DNA of 64,000 nucleotides from CAZQVN01 sp964596775 (GCA_964596775.1 CAZQVN010000005.1:62001-126000); one strand, 5' to 3'. Shown: positions 1 through 8,419, numbered from the stretch's first letter. The notes: generated by a model from the sequence alone, not told the origin. Translations and numbers: made by a program.

Positions 1-564
1 ACGAGGGTGCGCCGCCATCTCGTCATCTGGGCGGTGGTCCTGATGATGGTCCCGGTGACCGCGCTGTGGCTGACCCGCTTCCTCGTGTTCAAGCAACTCG
101 GCCTGATGAACACCCTGTGGGCGCTCGTCGTCCCGGCGATCGGCGGCACGAATCCGTTCTACGTGCTGCTCTTTTTCTGGACGTTCGCGCGCATCCCGCA
201 CGAAACGTTCGAGGCGGCGCGGCTCGACGGCGCCGGGCATCTCCGGATCTGGGCCGGCGTGGCGCTGCCGATCGCGCGCCCGGCGATCGTCACCGTGGGG
301 GTGCTCGCGTTCAGCTTCTACTGGAGCGACCTCATTTCGCCGCTGCTGTATCTGAAATCGGAGAGCCTGTACACTCTGCCGGTCGGTCTGCACGCGCTTC
401 AGCAGATGGACGTCACCTACGGGCCGTACATGATGGCGGCCGCCATGGTGATGCTCCTGCCGGTCGTCATCCTGTTCCTGGTGGCGCACCGCTATTTCTG
501 GCCCGACGAAAACCTTCTGAAACCGGTGGGGCTCCGTGATGTAAGTCCCGAGTCCGAAAGCTGA
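1..564 (+). CDS. Carbohydrate ABC transporter permease, C-terminal part (MalG/UgpE type)
   Basis: This is the inner-membrane permease of a sugar importer, cut by the left window edge. The visible 187 codons hold about four hydrophobic segments and the cytoplasmic EAA loop (EAARLDGAG then LPIARP) that docks the ATPase. Family members are usually 270-300 residues, so roughly the first 90 residues with the first membrane spans lie upstream. A GTG at 7 could be read as a start, but the reading frame is open from base 1 and the family needs more N-terminus, so I treat it as internal. The substrate-binding protein follows 92 bases later in the same direction, which supports one transport operon. 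The sugar is not predictable. Confidence 0.85.
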   Translation, partial: TRVRRHLVIWAVVLMMVPVTALWLTRFLVFKQLGLMNTLWALVVPAIGGTNPFYVLLFFWTFARIPHETFEAARLDGAGHLRIWAGVALPIARPAIVTVGVLAFSFYWSDLISPLLYLKSESLYTLPVGLHALQQMDVTYGPYMMAAAMVMLLPVVILFLVAHRYFWPDENLLKPVGLRDVSPESES

Positions 565-656
565 CGGCTGCCGCGCCCGGGATGAGCCGGACGCGGCGGG
601 CGGCCGATGCCGGCCGACGCCGATCTCCCGAAACCGATTCCCCCTGGAGGATATGG

Positions 657-1925
657 ATGTTCAGGACCGTGCTTGGCGCCGCGATCGCGGCGATCATCGG
701 GCTGGCCCCGCTCGAAGCGGCGGCAAAGACCACGACGGTGTCGTTCCTCGTCTTCGGCGACCCCGCGGAAAAGGAGGCCTACGAACTCCTGGTGGCCGAC
801 TTCGAAAAGAATCACCCGCAGATCAAGATCGACCTCATCTACACGCCGAGCCAGACGGCCTACCTGCAGCGGCTCGCGGTGGACTTTGCCGCGGGAACGC
901 CGGCGGACGTCTTTTTCCTCAACTACCGCCGCTACGCCTACTACGCGTCGCGGAACCAGATCGAGCCGCTGGACGCCTACGTGGCGAAGAGCTCGATCAT
1001 CGATCTCAAGGATTTCTATCCGGAGGCGGTGAAGCCGTTCTACTGGAAGGGGAAGCTCGTCGGTATCCCGCAGAACATCTCGAGCCTCGTCGTCTATTAC
1101 AACAAGACGCTGTTCGACAAGAGCAGGATTCCGTATCCGAAGGACGGCTGGACGTGGGACGAGTTCGTGGAAACCGCGAAGGCACTGACGCTCGACACGG
1201 ACGGCGACGGCCGGACGGACCAGTTCGGTCTCGGCACCGAGGCGCAGATCTTCCGGTCCGCGCCGTTCATCTGGATGAACGGCGGCGATCTCGTGGACAA
1301 CCCGGAGAACCCGACGAAACTGACGCTCGACACGCCGGCCTCGCGCGAGGCGCTGCAGTGGTTCGTGGATCTGCAGCAGAAGCACAAGGTGGTGCCGGAC
1401 CGCTTCGAGGAGCAGGCTGAACCGTCGATCAACCGCTTCCTGCGCGGCACCACGGCCATGTACTTCAACAGCCGCCGCGGCGTGCCGACCTATCGTGACG
1501 TGACCGCGTTCGACTGGGACGTGGCACCGCTGCCCACCGGAAAACAGCCGGCCGGCATCCTCCATGCCGACGCGTTCTTCATGGCGAAAGCCTGCAAGCA
1601 CAAGGCCGCGGCCTGGGCGTTCATCGAGTACGCGAACTCCGTCGAGGGGCAGATTCTCCTGGCCAAGACCGGGCGCACGGTGCCTTCCCGGAAGTCGGTG
1701 GCGGAATCGCCGGCCTACCTCGAGCCGGGCACGAAGCCCTCGCGGATGCGCGTGTTCCTCGACGTGATTCCGCACGTCCGCGCCGTGCCGATCATGGCGC
1801 CGTGGGTCAACATCGAGGTGCTGGTCGGGCAGGAACTGGAGCAGGCCTACCACGGGATGATCACGCTGGACACGGCGATCCAGCGGGCCACGGACACGAC
1901 GCGGGAGTTTTTTGTAAAGAAGTAG
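657..1925 (+). CDS. Extracellular sugar-binding protein of ABC transporter (family 1 type)
   Basis: This 422-residue protein delivers a carbohydrate to the permease encoded just upstream. I chose the ATG at 657 because TGGAGG lies six bases before it and the product then begins with a clean signal peptide (hydrophobic core AAIAAIIGLAPL, then AAAK). An in-frame ATG at 582 would add 25 arginine-rich residues ahead of that signal. The body has the typical family features: an N-terminal lobe with a LLVADFEKNHPQIKID segment, a GTPADVFF motif, a central YYNKTLFD hinge region, and a C-terminal AAWAFIEY helix. No lipobox is seen, so it is probably a soluble periplasmic protein. The ATPase subunit is not in the window. 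Confidence 0.88.
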   Translation: MFRTVLGAAIAAIIGLAPLEAAAKTTTVSFLVFGDPAEKEAYELLVADFEKNHPQIKIDLIYTPSQTAYLQRLAVDFAAGTPADVFFLNYRRYAYYASRNQIEPLDAYVAKSSIIDLKDFYPEAVKPFYWKGKLVGIPQNISSLVVYYNKTLFDKSRIPYPKDGWTWDEFVETAKALTLDTDGDGRTDQFGLGTEAQIFRSAPFIWMNGGDLVDNPENPTKLTLDTPASREALQWFVDLQQKHKVVPDRFEEQAEPSINRFLRGTTAMYFNSRRGVPTYRDVTAFDWDVAPLPTGKQPAGILHADAFFMAKACKHKAAAWAFIEYANSVEGQILLAKTGRTVPSRKSVAESPAYLEPGTKPSRMRVFLDVIPHVRAVPIMAPWVNIEVLVGQELEQAYHGMITLDTAIQRATDTTREFFVKK

Positions 1926-1935
1926 GGGAGGGGGC

Positions 1936-2331
1936 TCAGGCTCGCCAGAGTCGAAGTGGAGAGTGCCTGGCGATATGCTCAAAGTCTTCGTCCGGGCTCA
2001 GCAGGTCGGCGTCCGCATCGATACAGGTCCGGGCGATGAGGCAATCGATCGCTCCTCGGACGGTAATGCCCTTTCGCCGCAAGGCACGAAAGAGCCGGGC
2101 CGCGTCAACGTGACACTCCACCGAGGGCTCGATGACGGGCAGTGAGAGCAGGACTTCGCTGGCTCTCCGGAAACCCACGTCGGTTTTGAATCCCTGAAGA
2201 ACTTCGGTGATGATCAATGGAATGACGGCGATGTCTTCCTCCTCCTCCATTCCCTTCTCGAGTCGGTCCACGTGAGGGTTGCTGCTTCCATTGAAGAAAT
2301 CCGCCCATGTGTTCGAATCAACAATCATCAT
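1936..2331 (-). CDS. vapC: VapC-type PIN-domain ribonuclease toxin
   Basis: This 131-residue toxin is predicted to cleave RNA using a PIN domain. The acidic residues expected at the metal site are visible: D5 in IVDSN, E43 in ITEVLQG, D96 in GAIDCLIA and D114/D116 in SPDEDF. Its ATG overlaps the stop of the vapB gene as ATGA, so translation is coupled to the antitoxin. The 3' end lies only ten bases from the stop of the convergent sugar-binding protein gene, so there is no room for a normal terminator between them. Such pairs are stability or stress modules; the RNA target cannot be inferred. Confidence 0.9.
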   Translation of the reverse strand: MMIVDSNTWADFFNGSSNPHVDRLEKGMEEEEDIAVIPLIITEVLQGFKTDVGFRRASEVLLSLPVIEPSVECHVDAARLFRALRRKGITVRGAIDCLIARTCIDADADLLSPDEDFEHIARHSPLRLWRA

Positions 2332-2540
2332 GGTCGCGTTTTCCTTGCGGAACGCCAGGCATCAACGTTTCCCTCCCATTCCAGCTTGCCGCGAAGACGA
2401 CGCAGGGCCTTGTAAAGGGTGCCCTTGTGGACGAGTCGCCTGAGGGCAATGTCCACGGCCTCCCGCTTGGTTCTTGCACCGGTCAACTTCATCGCCTTGT
2501 CCATGAGTGCCTCGTCAATTTCAATGTTCGTCCGGCTCAT
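2328..2540 (-). CDS. vapB: VapB-type antitoxin
   Basis: This 70-residue protein starts MSRTNIEIDEAL and continues TGARTKREAVDIALRRLV, the classic ribbon-helix-helix opening of VapB antitoxins that bind their own promoter and cap the VapC active site. I chose the ATG at 2540 because a strong GGGGAGGTG ribosome site precedes it; an upstream in-frame ATG at 2564 has no such site. The stop codon overlaps the vapC start. Autoregulation by the VapBC complex at the short upstream region (2541-2636) is expected from the family but no operator was identified. Confidence 0.88.
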   Translation of the reverse strand: MSRTNIEIDEALMDKAMKLTGARTKREAVDIALRRLVHKGTLYKALRRLRGKLEWEGNVDAWRSARKTRP

Positions 2541-2819
2541 CGATTCACCTCCCCAGTGATACACCTATTCTGTTGAAACTGGTGTACGAATGTCAAGAAG
2601 CCTGTTTTCGCTTGCGGCGTAACAAAATGTGAGACAATGTATTGCGGCAGCCCCATCCCGCCCGGGGTTGACGGCTCGACCTGGATGGTAGAGTTCCTGG
2701 ATCGCGAGGCCCGGCCCCCGGGAGTGACGAGGCCGTCGATCATCAGGATCCGGATTGCCGGATGCTTGAACGCAAGGCATCGTGAACCGCCGGATCCTGC
2801 ACCCTTGGAGACAGAACCC

Positions 2820-3509
2820 ATGAAAACCATCGGCATCGTCGGCGGCATCGGCCCCGAATCCACGGTCGACTACTACCGGCTGATCCTGGTCGGTTTCGCG
2901 GCGCGCAACACGCCCGCGCTGCCCGGGATCCTGATCAACAGCATCGATCTCAAGAAGGGGCTGGCCCTGGTCACCGCCGACGACCGGGTGGGGCTTACTG
3001 ATTACCTCGTCGAGGCGGTGGAGGTTCTGGACCGCGCCGGCGTGGACTTCGGCCTGTTCGCCGCGAACACGCCGCATCTCGTTTTTGATGAGGTCCAGGC
3101 CCGGGTGAAGGTGCCGCTCGTCAGCATCGTGGAGGCCACGGCCGAGGCGGCCCTTGCGCAGAGTTTCAAGCGGGTCGGCCTGCTGGGTACGCGGTTCACG
3201 ATGGGAAACAGTTTCTACCCGGTTACATTTGCCCGGCGGGGGATCGAGGTCGTGTCGCCGACGCCGGACGAACAGGCCTGGATTCATGACAAGTACATCA
3301 ACGAGCTGCTGAAGAACGAGTTCAAGGACGGCACGCGGGACGGTTTTGCGGCGATCATCCGCACGCTGATCGAACGCCACGGGATCGATGCGCTCGTTCT
3401 CGGCGGCACGGAGCTGCCGCTGCTGCTCCGAGGGGTGACGCTGCCGCTTCCGGTGCTGGATACCACGGTGATTCACGTGGATGCGGTGGTGGAACGGGCG
3501 CTGGGGTAG
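2820..3509 (+). CDS. Aspartate/glutamate racemase superfamily protein lacking both catalytic cysteines
   Basis: The 229-residue product begins MKTIGIVGGIGPESTVDYYR, the hallmark N-terminus of the Asp/Glu racemase family, and keeps its length and fold motifs. The ATG at 2820 is chosen because it gives this conserved start; the frame is open back to 2637 without resembling the family. Active family members (for example E. coli YgeA) use two cysteines, one in an LCTNT-like motif and one in GCTE. Here the first motif reads FAANTPH, with Ala81 in the cysteine position, and the second reads GGTELP, with Gly196 in place of the cysteine. Two-base cysteine chemistry is therefore not possible. It may be a lyase, isomerase or binding protein of the same fold. 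Confidence 0.8.
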   Translation: MKTIGIVGGIGPESTVDYYRLILVGFAARNTPALPGILINSIDLKKGLALVTADDRVGLTDYLVEAVEVLDRAGVDFGLFAANTPHLVFDEVQARVKVPLVSIVEATAEAALAQSFKRVGLLGTRFTMGNSFYPVTFARRGIEVVSPTPDEQAWIHDKYINELLKNEFKDGTRDGFAAIIRTLIERHGIDALVLGGTELPLLLRGVTLPLPVLDTTVIHVDAVVERALG

Positions 3510-3576
3510 CGGGTTCCGGAACCTGTGGGTGTGGCCGAACGCTGTGCCGGCCCCGGTGAACTCGCCCTGAGTACGC

Positions 3577-3598
3577 CAACTGGGTCCGGGCCCAGTTG
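3577..3598 (+). terminator. Hairpin downstream of the racemase gene
   Basis: A perfect 8-bp inverted repeat, CAACTGGG and CCCAGTTG, encloses a six-base loop 68 bases after the racemase stop. A second weak hairpin (GTGAA/TTCAC) follows at once. There is no T-run, so this is at best a weak or factor-assisted terminator. Confidence 0.35.
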
Positions 3599-3724
3599 TG
3601 AACTGTTTCACAAGCGATGGCGCGACGTCATCGAAGCCCCTCATTCCCGGTAAGTCCTTATAAATGAACAGCATCCGCGCACCAACCAAACTGGTCGCGA
3701 GAGGAGTTGTGGAGTTCCTTCACA

Positions 3725-3764
3725 AGTTTCTCGGAAACTCCGCCCCGGATTTCTCCGGGGCGGA
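3725..3764. terminator. Tandem hairpins between convergent genes, probable bidirectional terminator
   Basis: Two perfect inverted repeats sit back to back. AGTTTC/GAAACT (3725-3739) has a 3-base loop, and TCCGCCCCGG/CCGGGGCGGA (3739-3764) has a 10-bp stem and a 6-base loop. They lie between the racemase gene (ending 3509, plus strand) and the lipoprotein gene (ending 3782, minus strand), the expected place for a shared terminator. Flanking T-rich stretches are short (TTAGTTTT on the plus side). Confidence 0.55.
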
Positions 3765-3781
3765 TCATTAGTTTTGGACTC

Positions 3782-4333
3782 TCATTCCTCCATAACCTGA
3801 ATCGGTATCCCGTCCCAGGCTGCATGCATGTGGTTTTCGTGCCAGGCGCGCAGGCCCAGCCGGGTCACGCCGGACTGGACCCCCACGACATCAAACGCCC
3901 ACTCGACGCCCGGCTCGCGGGTGACCGCCGCCATGAGCGGATCGGCCACTGTAAACGTCAGACTGTTTTCCCGGCACGCTTCCGCGACCTCGTACAGCGT
4001 ACTGTCCGCGGCCAGGAATTGTACCGAGACCCCCTGTAGCGTCTCCCCCCGGCGGACCCGGATGGCCCCGGTGATCGTGCCGTGCCATCCAACAACGGCG
4101 GGCATGCCATCGACGGAAAGGACGAACCCCTCCGCATCGATATGACCGCAGTTGCCCGGGCTTCCGAAAAACCGGACTTGACCGCCGCACGCCGACAGGA
4201 AGAGGATCAGTCCCATCGCCGGGCCGAGGGCCAGGCTCCAGGCCATTCCCGGGGACCGTCCGCCGGGCCGGCCGGCGACCACGCCCCCGCCGGGCGCCCT
4301 GGCAAGCACTCCGGTGATCCGCCGGGCCCTCAT
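3782..4333 (-). CDS. Small predicted lipoprotein of unknown function
   Basis: The product is about 183 residues. An Arg/Gly-rich lead is followed by a hydrophobic stretch and a lipobox (LFLSACGG), so it should be lipid-anchored outside the inner membrane. The mature part is a compact, beta-rich-looking domain that I do not recognise. The ATG at 4333 lies inside a duplicated gap flank. When the gap is collapsed, this ATG overlaps the TGA of the large tyrosinase-like gene (ATGA), so the two genes are translationally coupled and probably work together. An alternative ATG at 4246 would start just before the signal sequence but lacks a good ribosome site. A role in anchoring or copper loading of the tyrosinase-like protein is only a guess from position. 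Confidence 0.6.
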   Translation of the reverse strand: MRARRITGVLARAPGGGVVAGRPGGRSPGMAWSLALGPAMGLILFLSACGGQVRFFGSPGNCGHIDAEGFVLSVDGMPAVVGWHGTITGAIRVRRGETLQGVSVQFLAADSTLYEVAEACRENSLTFTVADPLMAAVTREPGVEWAFDVVGVQSGVTRLGLRAWHENHMHAAWDGIPIQVMEE

Positions 4334-4510
4334 CACTGGACCTTCACGACCCGTGNNNNNNNNNNNNNNNNNNNNNNNNNNNNNNNNNNNNNNNNNNNNN
4401 NNNNNNNNNNNNNNNNNNNNNNNNNNNNNNNNNNNNNNNNNNNNNNNNNNNNNNNGGCAAGCACTCCGGTGATCCGCCGGGCCCTCATCACTGGACCTTC
4501 ACGACCCGTG
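4301..4510. other. Assembly gap scar 1 (100 Ns flanked by an exact 55-bp duplication)
   Basis: Bases 4301-4355 and 4456-4510 are identical, and 4356-4455 are exactly 100 Ns. Removing the Ns and one copy joins the two minus-strand genes with an ATGA overlap. The other two gaps in the window have the same geometry, so this is an assembler overlap that was not merged and not a biological repeat. Confidence 0.93.
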
Positions 4511-7500
4511 TCACGACCGTCTTGTTTTTCGTGACGGCTCGGACAAAGTAGACGCCTCCGGGAAGGTGGCCACTCTCGTCATCGAAGCCATCCCAGGTCA
4601 GGGTTTCGTGCGTATTCGTGACCTCCTCATCGAGAAGTGTGCGCTCAAGACGCCCGGCCACATCGTAGATCCGGACGGACACCCGGCCCGGCTCGAACAG
4701 CGAGAGATGAATCGCCACCTTGCCCAGGAACGGGTTCGGCGTGGCCTTGAGCGAAGTGATGTGGGCCATTCCGTGACCGACACCGCTGACCGGATCTCCC
4801 GGGTCCAGGGGGTTCGTTCCGTTGAGGATTTCCTGAAAATCGGAAACCCCGTCGCCGTCGGTGTCGGGGTTCACCGGGCTGGTGTAGTAGGTGTCGACTT
4901 CCTGGGCATTCGTGAGTCCGTCGGAGTCCTCGTCACCGCCGGGGCTCAACAGAACGTAGTCCCACTGATCGCCCTGGAACGGCACACCTGCCGTGTCCTG
5001 GATTCCGGCCGCGGCGATCTGGATCGTCATCGGGCCAAGTGCTGGAACGGCGTAGCCGGTAAAAATGTAGGGCCCGGCTCCGGATCCGGTGACCGCGACC
5101 GCCGGGGAGCTGTTGACGGTGACCGAGGAAGCCTGAATTCCGACGAGCGGTCTGCTGAAGACCAGCGCAACATGGGAGGGGGCCGCCACTCGATAGGGGA
5201 AGATGAACATCGGAAACATGTCGGCGACCAGCGCGAAGCTCCCGGGCCGCTGCAGCCAGTTCTCGTGAATCGTGTCGAGAAATTTGTGCCACCGCCAGAA
5301 GATTCCGTCCCGCGGTGCTGAGGTCGCACTGCCCATGGTGCCGCCGATGTTCACATGAACGCTGTTGTGAAACGGGTTGTTCAGGGCACATCCGAGCTGA
5401 TCCCTGGTCACGAAATCGTTGAGCTTCTTCTGCCCTGATGGATTGGAGCAGGTATACCCGGTCGGTCGGCTGCCCGTTCCTCCCGCCACTGTGAACCATG
5501 AAGGAACCGGCGTGAGAGGGTAAGTGGCGTTGCGCGTGACTCCGCCGCCCGGAAGAATCTCCTGATCGCCGGGGATGGCCGTGCCCGGATCCCATGTCAA
5601 GACAGGCGGATAGCCGAACTCCTTGCGCCAGCTGTCGAACCGGGAGATGTAGGCGCGGTGAAAGACGAGAAACCGCTCACCGTAGCCGGTGGAGGGACTG
5701 TAAGTGGCGTGCCAGTTACTATGCTCCACAATGGGGCCTTCCTTTCCCCCTCCATTGTGGCCGGCGGCATAGATATCCTGCGGCTGCAACGACACGCTGG
5801 TGTTGTTCCGCTCCACGTTCACCGCCAGTTCCCGGATGCATTTGGCACCGCCGGGCAGGGTCGCGATCATCCGCACGTTGCGCGCGACGGCCCCGCCGTT
5901 CAGCGGATGCACCTGGCTCGGATCAGGCTTCCAGTAGAACTGGATCGTCGATCCTTGAGAGTCGGGAGGATCCATCGGATCGGTCGACCAGAGGCCGTTC
6001 TGGGTGTGTTCCGAGTAGTCCTCCAGCACATCCCCGTCCACCATCCACTGATACGTCGTCCCCCCCGGGAGCGCCGGGCTCAATCCAAACCTCACGAGCT
6101 GGCCCACATTTTGTGTTCCTGCACTGCCCAGGAGACGGACGATGCTGGATGAACATGTCGTGGTGGTGAAGTCCTTGCCCCGCGTCCGGAACTGGAAATC
6201 GCCGGCGATCGCGGCGCCGTTCGACCAGGCATTACCCCGCGGATAGCTGCCGGCCGTGTGCCGCCGCCACCGGGGATAGTTCGAGCCGCACCCGGTGACA
6301 CGGATGTAGTAAGTGGCGTTGGCCGCGATGTCGATGTCGGGCAGGTCGAACAGGACCCATTTCGCTCCGAAAATCGCGAACCCCGTCTGTCGTGACACAC
6401 TGGACAGGACCGGGGAGTTCGCGAATGGACCCGACTGAACACTGACGGTCACCGGGCAGGAGGTGAGTGACAAAAGCGGCACTTCCACCGAGCACAACCT
6501 GAATGCCGTGGTGGCGGAAAAGGACTGGGCCAGCACGGACGTGCTCGGATTGTCATAGGCATTGTAGGTCGCTGAGTAATACTCACGCTGACCGCAGGTC
6601 AGCCCCTGCAGGAACCAGATGATGAACTGATGGAACGTCGGCGAGTTGGGCGCCGCGAAAGAGGGGGAGATGTCCTTGAGCCTCAGCTCAAACCGGGTCC
6701 GGTAGTCCGTGGTGTCCGAAGGACTCTCGGCCAGAATCCGAATCAGGTTGCCGGAATAGGGGGTACCGTGGATCGTGAACGTCTCCACAGCCGCCATGCG
6801 GGCCGTGAAAATGTCCGTGGAGTCTCCGATCGTTCCGATGGCCACGGGAACGTTCGGCACGCTTCCGACCGGGCCGGACAGGCCGGTCAGCGCCGCCACG
6901 AGGATCGAGTCGTTGTACACCTGGACTTCGTGGGTTGCGGAACCGATCGCCGAGTAGTCCACGGTGATCTGGAACGTGCTCCCGGACTTCGTGAACTGGA
7001 AATCGCCGATCGGCTGATTCAGAACTCCGCCCACCGACCCGGCCACCGAAGCCCGGATGAAGGCGCCGGCCGGAGCACTCCCCGGAGAGTCGATCGGATT
7101 CCAGCCCATCTCGAAATTCAGGGATTCCTCGAGATTGACGGACACTCCATCCTGCCCGCTGCTGCCGATGTTGCCCACGACCAGCGTGGAACCGGCAAGC
7201 GAGATCTGGGCCTGGCCGAGCGGGGTCACCACGTATCCGCTGTACATCAGACTCGCCGGAGCGGCGCAGTCGTCGATGCAGGGATTGCATCCCGCCGCGA
7301 CGGCCCCGGAACTGAAGACCGCGGAGCCCAGATCGGCGGCGGTCAGAACCGTTTCGGCGGCGCCGGAATAGCATCGCTGGCCCGTGGTGTCGCGGATGTA
7401 ACGGGTTCCGCTGTCGGCCCCGGTCGGTCCGCCGCCGGCACCGCCGCCGCCGCCGCCGCCCGTGCCTCCGCCGTTGTCGGGAACCGGACAGATCGCCACC

Positions 7501-8039
7501 TTGGCCGCCCCGTCCACCGGTCGGGGGGTGACACGCAGCGTATCCGGACCGTAGGCGCCGACATAAAAGTATCCGACCACGCCGGTTTCGGCGGTACGGC
7601 AGTTTCCGACGGACCAGGTCATCAGGTTACCGCTTCCCGGGGCCGGCCAGTTGCCGGACTGAAATTCAAAAGTCGAGCAGAGATTCCAGGAGTAGATGTC
7701 GAGGCCGATGCCGTCGCCGGCGCCGGAGGCGAGCCCTCCCTGGTAAGTGATGCCGCACTGGAGACCGGCGATGTCCGGAAGATTTCCCCTGGCCACGAGC
7801 AGATAGACGAAGTGCGGGCCGGTGGCGGAGTAAAGTCCGCCCCGTGTCTCGGCGGTTCCGCAGTCGGCAAGCACTCCGAGATTGCACTGATTCTTTACGG
7901 CCGGCGCCGTGACATGGAGCAGGATCTTGGGCTTGTTATCGAACGGGACGGCTCCAGCCGGGAGAGCGGCGAAGACGCAGAAAATGAGGCTGAGGATTAC
8001 AGCAGACAGGGAAGTGCGCGGAACAGAGGGCTGGTGCAT
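4488..8039 (-). CDS. Large secreted tyrosinase-like copper protein with TSP3-type repeats and FlgD/type IX-like C-terminal domain
   Basis: The 1183-residue product starts at ATG 8039, preceded by AAGGAGAG, and has a signal peptide ending near ALPAGAVP. Residues 1-700 are Cys- and Gly-rich beta domains with a poly-Gly linker (near residue 195) and a choice-of-anchor-like section. A tyrosinase-like domain follows. Its CuB site is complete (His891-NSV-His895 and His918 in IFWRWHKF). In CuA the FHRAY histidine (His794) is present with His773 and His777 upstream, but the position nine residues before His794, normally histidine, is Gly785. Next come Ca-binding thrombospondin-3-like repeats (DEDSDGL, DTDGDGVSD). 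The tail begins ATPNPF, reads VRIYDVAGR and ends LPGGVYFVRA, typical of FlgD-like or type IX secretion C-terminal domains. Oxidation of phenols or protein tyrosines outside the cell is likely but unproven. Confidence 0.8.
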   Translation of the reverse strand: MHQPSVPRTSLSAVILSLIFCVFAALPAGAVPFDNKPKILLHVTAPAVKNQCNLGVLADCGTAETRGGLYSATGPHFVYLLVARGNLPDIAGLQCGITYQGGLASGAGDGIGLDIYSWNLCSTFEFQSGNWPAPGSGNLMTWSVGNCRTAETGVVGYFYVGAYGPDTLRVTPRPVDGAAKVAICPVPDNGGGTGGGGGGGAGGGPTGADSGTRYIRDTTGQRCYSGAAETVLTAADLGSAVFSSGAVAAGCNPCIDDCAAPASLMYSGYVVTPLGQAQISLAGSTLVVGNIGSSGQDGVSVNLEESLNFEMGWNPIDSPGSAPAGAFIRASVAGSVGGVLNQPIGDFQFTKSGSTFQITVDYSAIGSATHEVQVYNDSILVAALTGLSGPVGSVPNVPVAIGTIGDSTDIFTARMAAVETFTIHGTPYSGNLIRILAESPSDTTDYRTRFELRLKDISPSFAAPNSPTFHQFIIWFLQGLTCGQREYYSATYNAYDNPSTSVLAQSFSATTAFRLCSVEVPLLSLTSCPVTVSVQSGPFANSPVLSSVSRQTGFAIFGAKWVLFDLPDIDIAANATYYIRVTGCGSNYPRWRRHTAGSYPRGNAWSNGAAIAGDFQFRTRGKDFTTTTCSSSIVRLLGSAGTQNVGQLVRFGLSPALPGGTTYQWMVDGDVLEDYSEHTQNGLWSTDPMDPPDSQGSTIQFYWKPDPSQVHPLNGGAVARNVRMIATLPGGAKCIRELAVNVERNNTSVSLQPQDIYAAGHNGGGKEGPIVEHSNWHATYSPSTGYGERFLVFHRAYISRFDSWRKEFGYPPVLTWDPGTAIPGDQEILPGGGVTRNATYPLTPVPSWFTVAGGTGSRPTGYTCSNPSGQKKLNDFVTRDQLGCALNNPFHNSVHVNIGGTMGSATSAPRDGIFWRWHKFLDTIHENWLQRPGSFALVADMFPMFIFPYRVAAPSHVALVFSRPLVGIQASSVTVNSSPAVAVTGSGAGPYIFTGYAVPALGPMTIQIAAAGIQDTAGVPFQGDQWDYVLLSPGGDEDSDGLTNAQEVDTYYTSPVNPDTDGDGVSDFQEILNGTNPLDPGDPVSGVGHGMAHITSLKATPNPFLGKVAIHLSLFEPGRVSVRIYDVAGRLERTLLDEEVTNTHETLTWDGFDDESGHLPGGVYFVRAVTKNKTVVTRVVKVQ

Positions 8040-8258
8040 CGAGTTCTCTCCTTGAAAACCGATCGGGGCCATGGAACGGCTGCAATGAGAGGATGGCCGG
8101 AGGTCGGCCACAGAGATCACGGGAGGAGGTGACCTCGAATCCTCTGGAGAGGTATACGGATATAACTCAAGTTCCTAACAATCGGCAATGGATTTATTCA
8201 TGTCTTGTCAGTTTCTTGATTTGAAGAGCCACCGTGCCCTCCCGGCCCCGCCCCCTGC

Positions 8259-8310
8259 GCGCGAGCTCCGCTCGCTGGCTACACCGCGCGAGCTTCGCTC
8301 GCTGGCCACA
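8259..8310. repeat. Two tandem 25-bp hairpin-forming repeats
   Basis: Copies at 8259-8283 and 8286-8310 share 23 of 25 bases (27-bp period). Each contains a short inverted repeat, GCGAG with CTCGC in copy 1 and GCGAGC with GCTCGC in copy 2. They sit just upstream of the liv promoter, so they may be a REP-like element or a terminator-like block against read-through. Confidence 0.6.
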
Positions 8311-8314
8311 TATC

Positions 8315-8343
8315 TTGACACCCTCCCCCTCCCCGTCTATGTT
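8315..8343 (+). promoter_or_regulatory. Predicted housekeeping promoter of the liv operon
   Basis: A perfect TTGACA (8315-8320) is separated by 17 bases from TATGTT (8338-8343). It lies 77 bases upstream of the livJ start with no better candidate nearby. Confidence 0.55.
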
Positions 8344-8419
8344 TGCCCCCTGTAATCAACTGCGCCGGTGAGCCGTCTTCCGGCCGACACCTTCACATAC
8401 CAAATCGGGGGAGCCCACC

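Larger units (their letters stand above)
8040..8419. other. Divergent intergenic region between the tyrosinase-like gene and the liv operon
   Basis: No coding capacity is seen. The region holds the ribosome site of the minus-strand gene (beside 8040), an AT-rich stretch at 8160-8220 that could carry its promoter (no convincing hexamer pair was fixed), a tandem hairpin repeat at 8259-8310, and the plus-strand promoter at 8315-8343. Confidence 0.6.

Noticed and set aside
4356..4455. Insertion element or target-site duplication at the N gaps
   Set aside because: All three gaps have the same 100-N length and the same 55-bp exact flank, which is an assembly signature, and collapsing restores genes.
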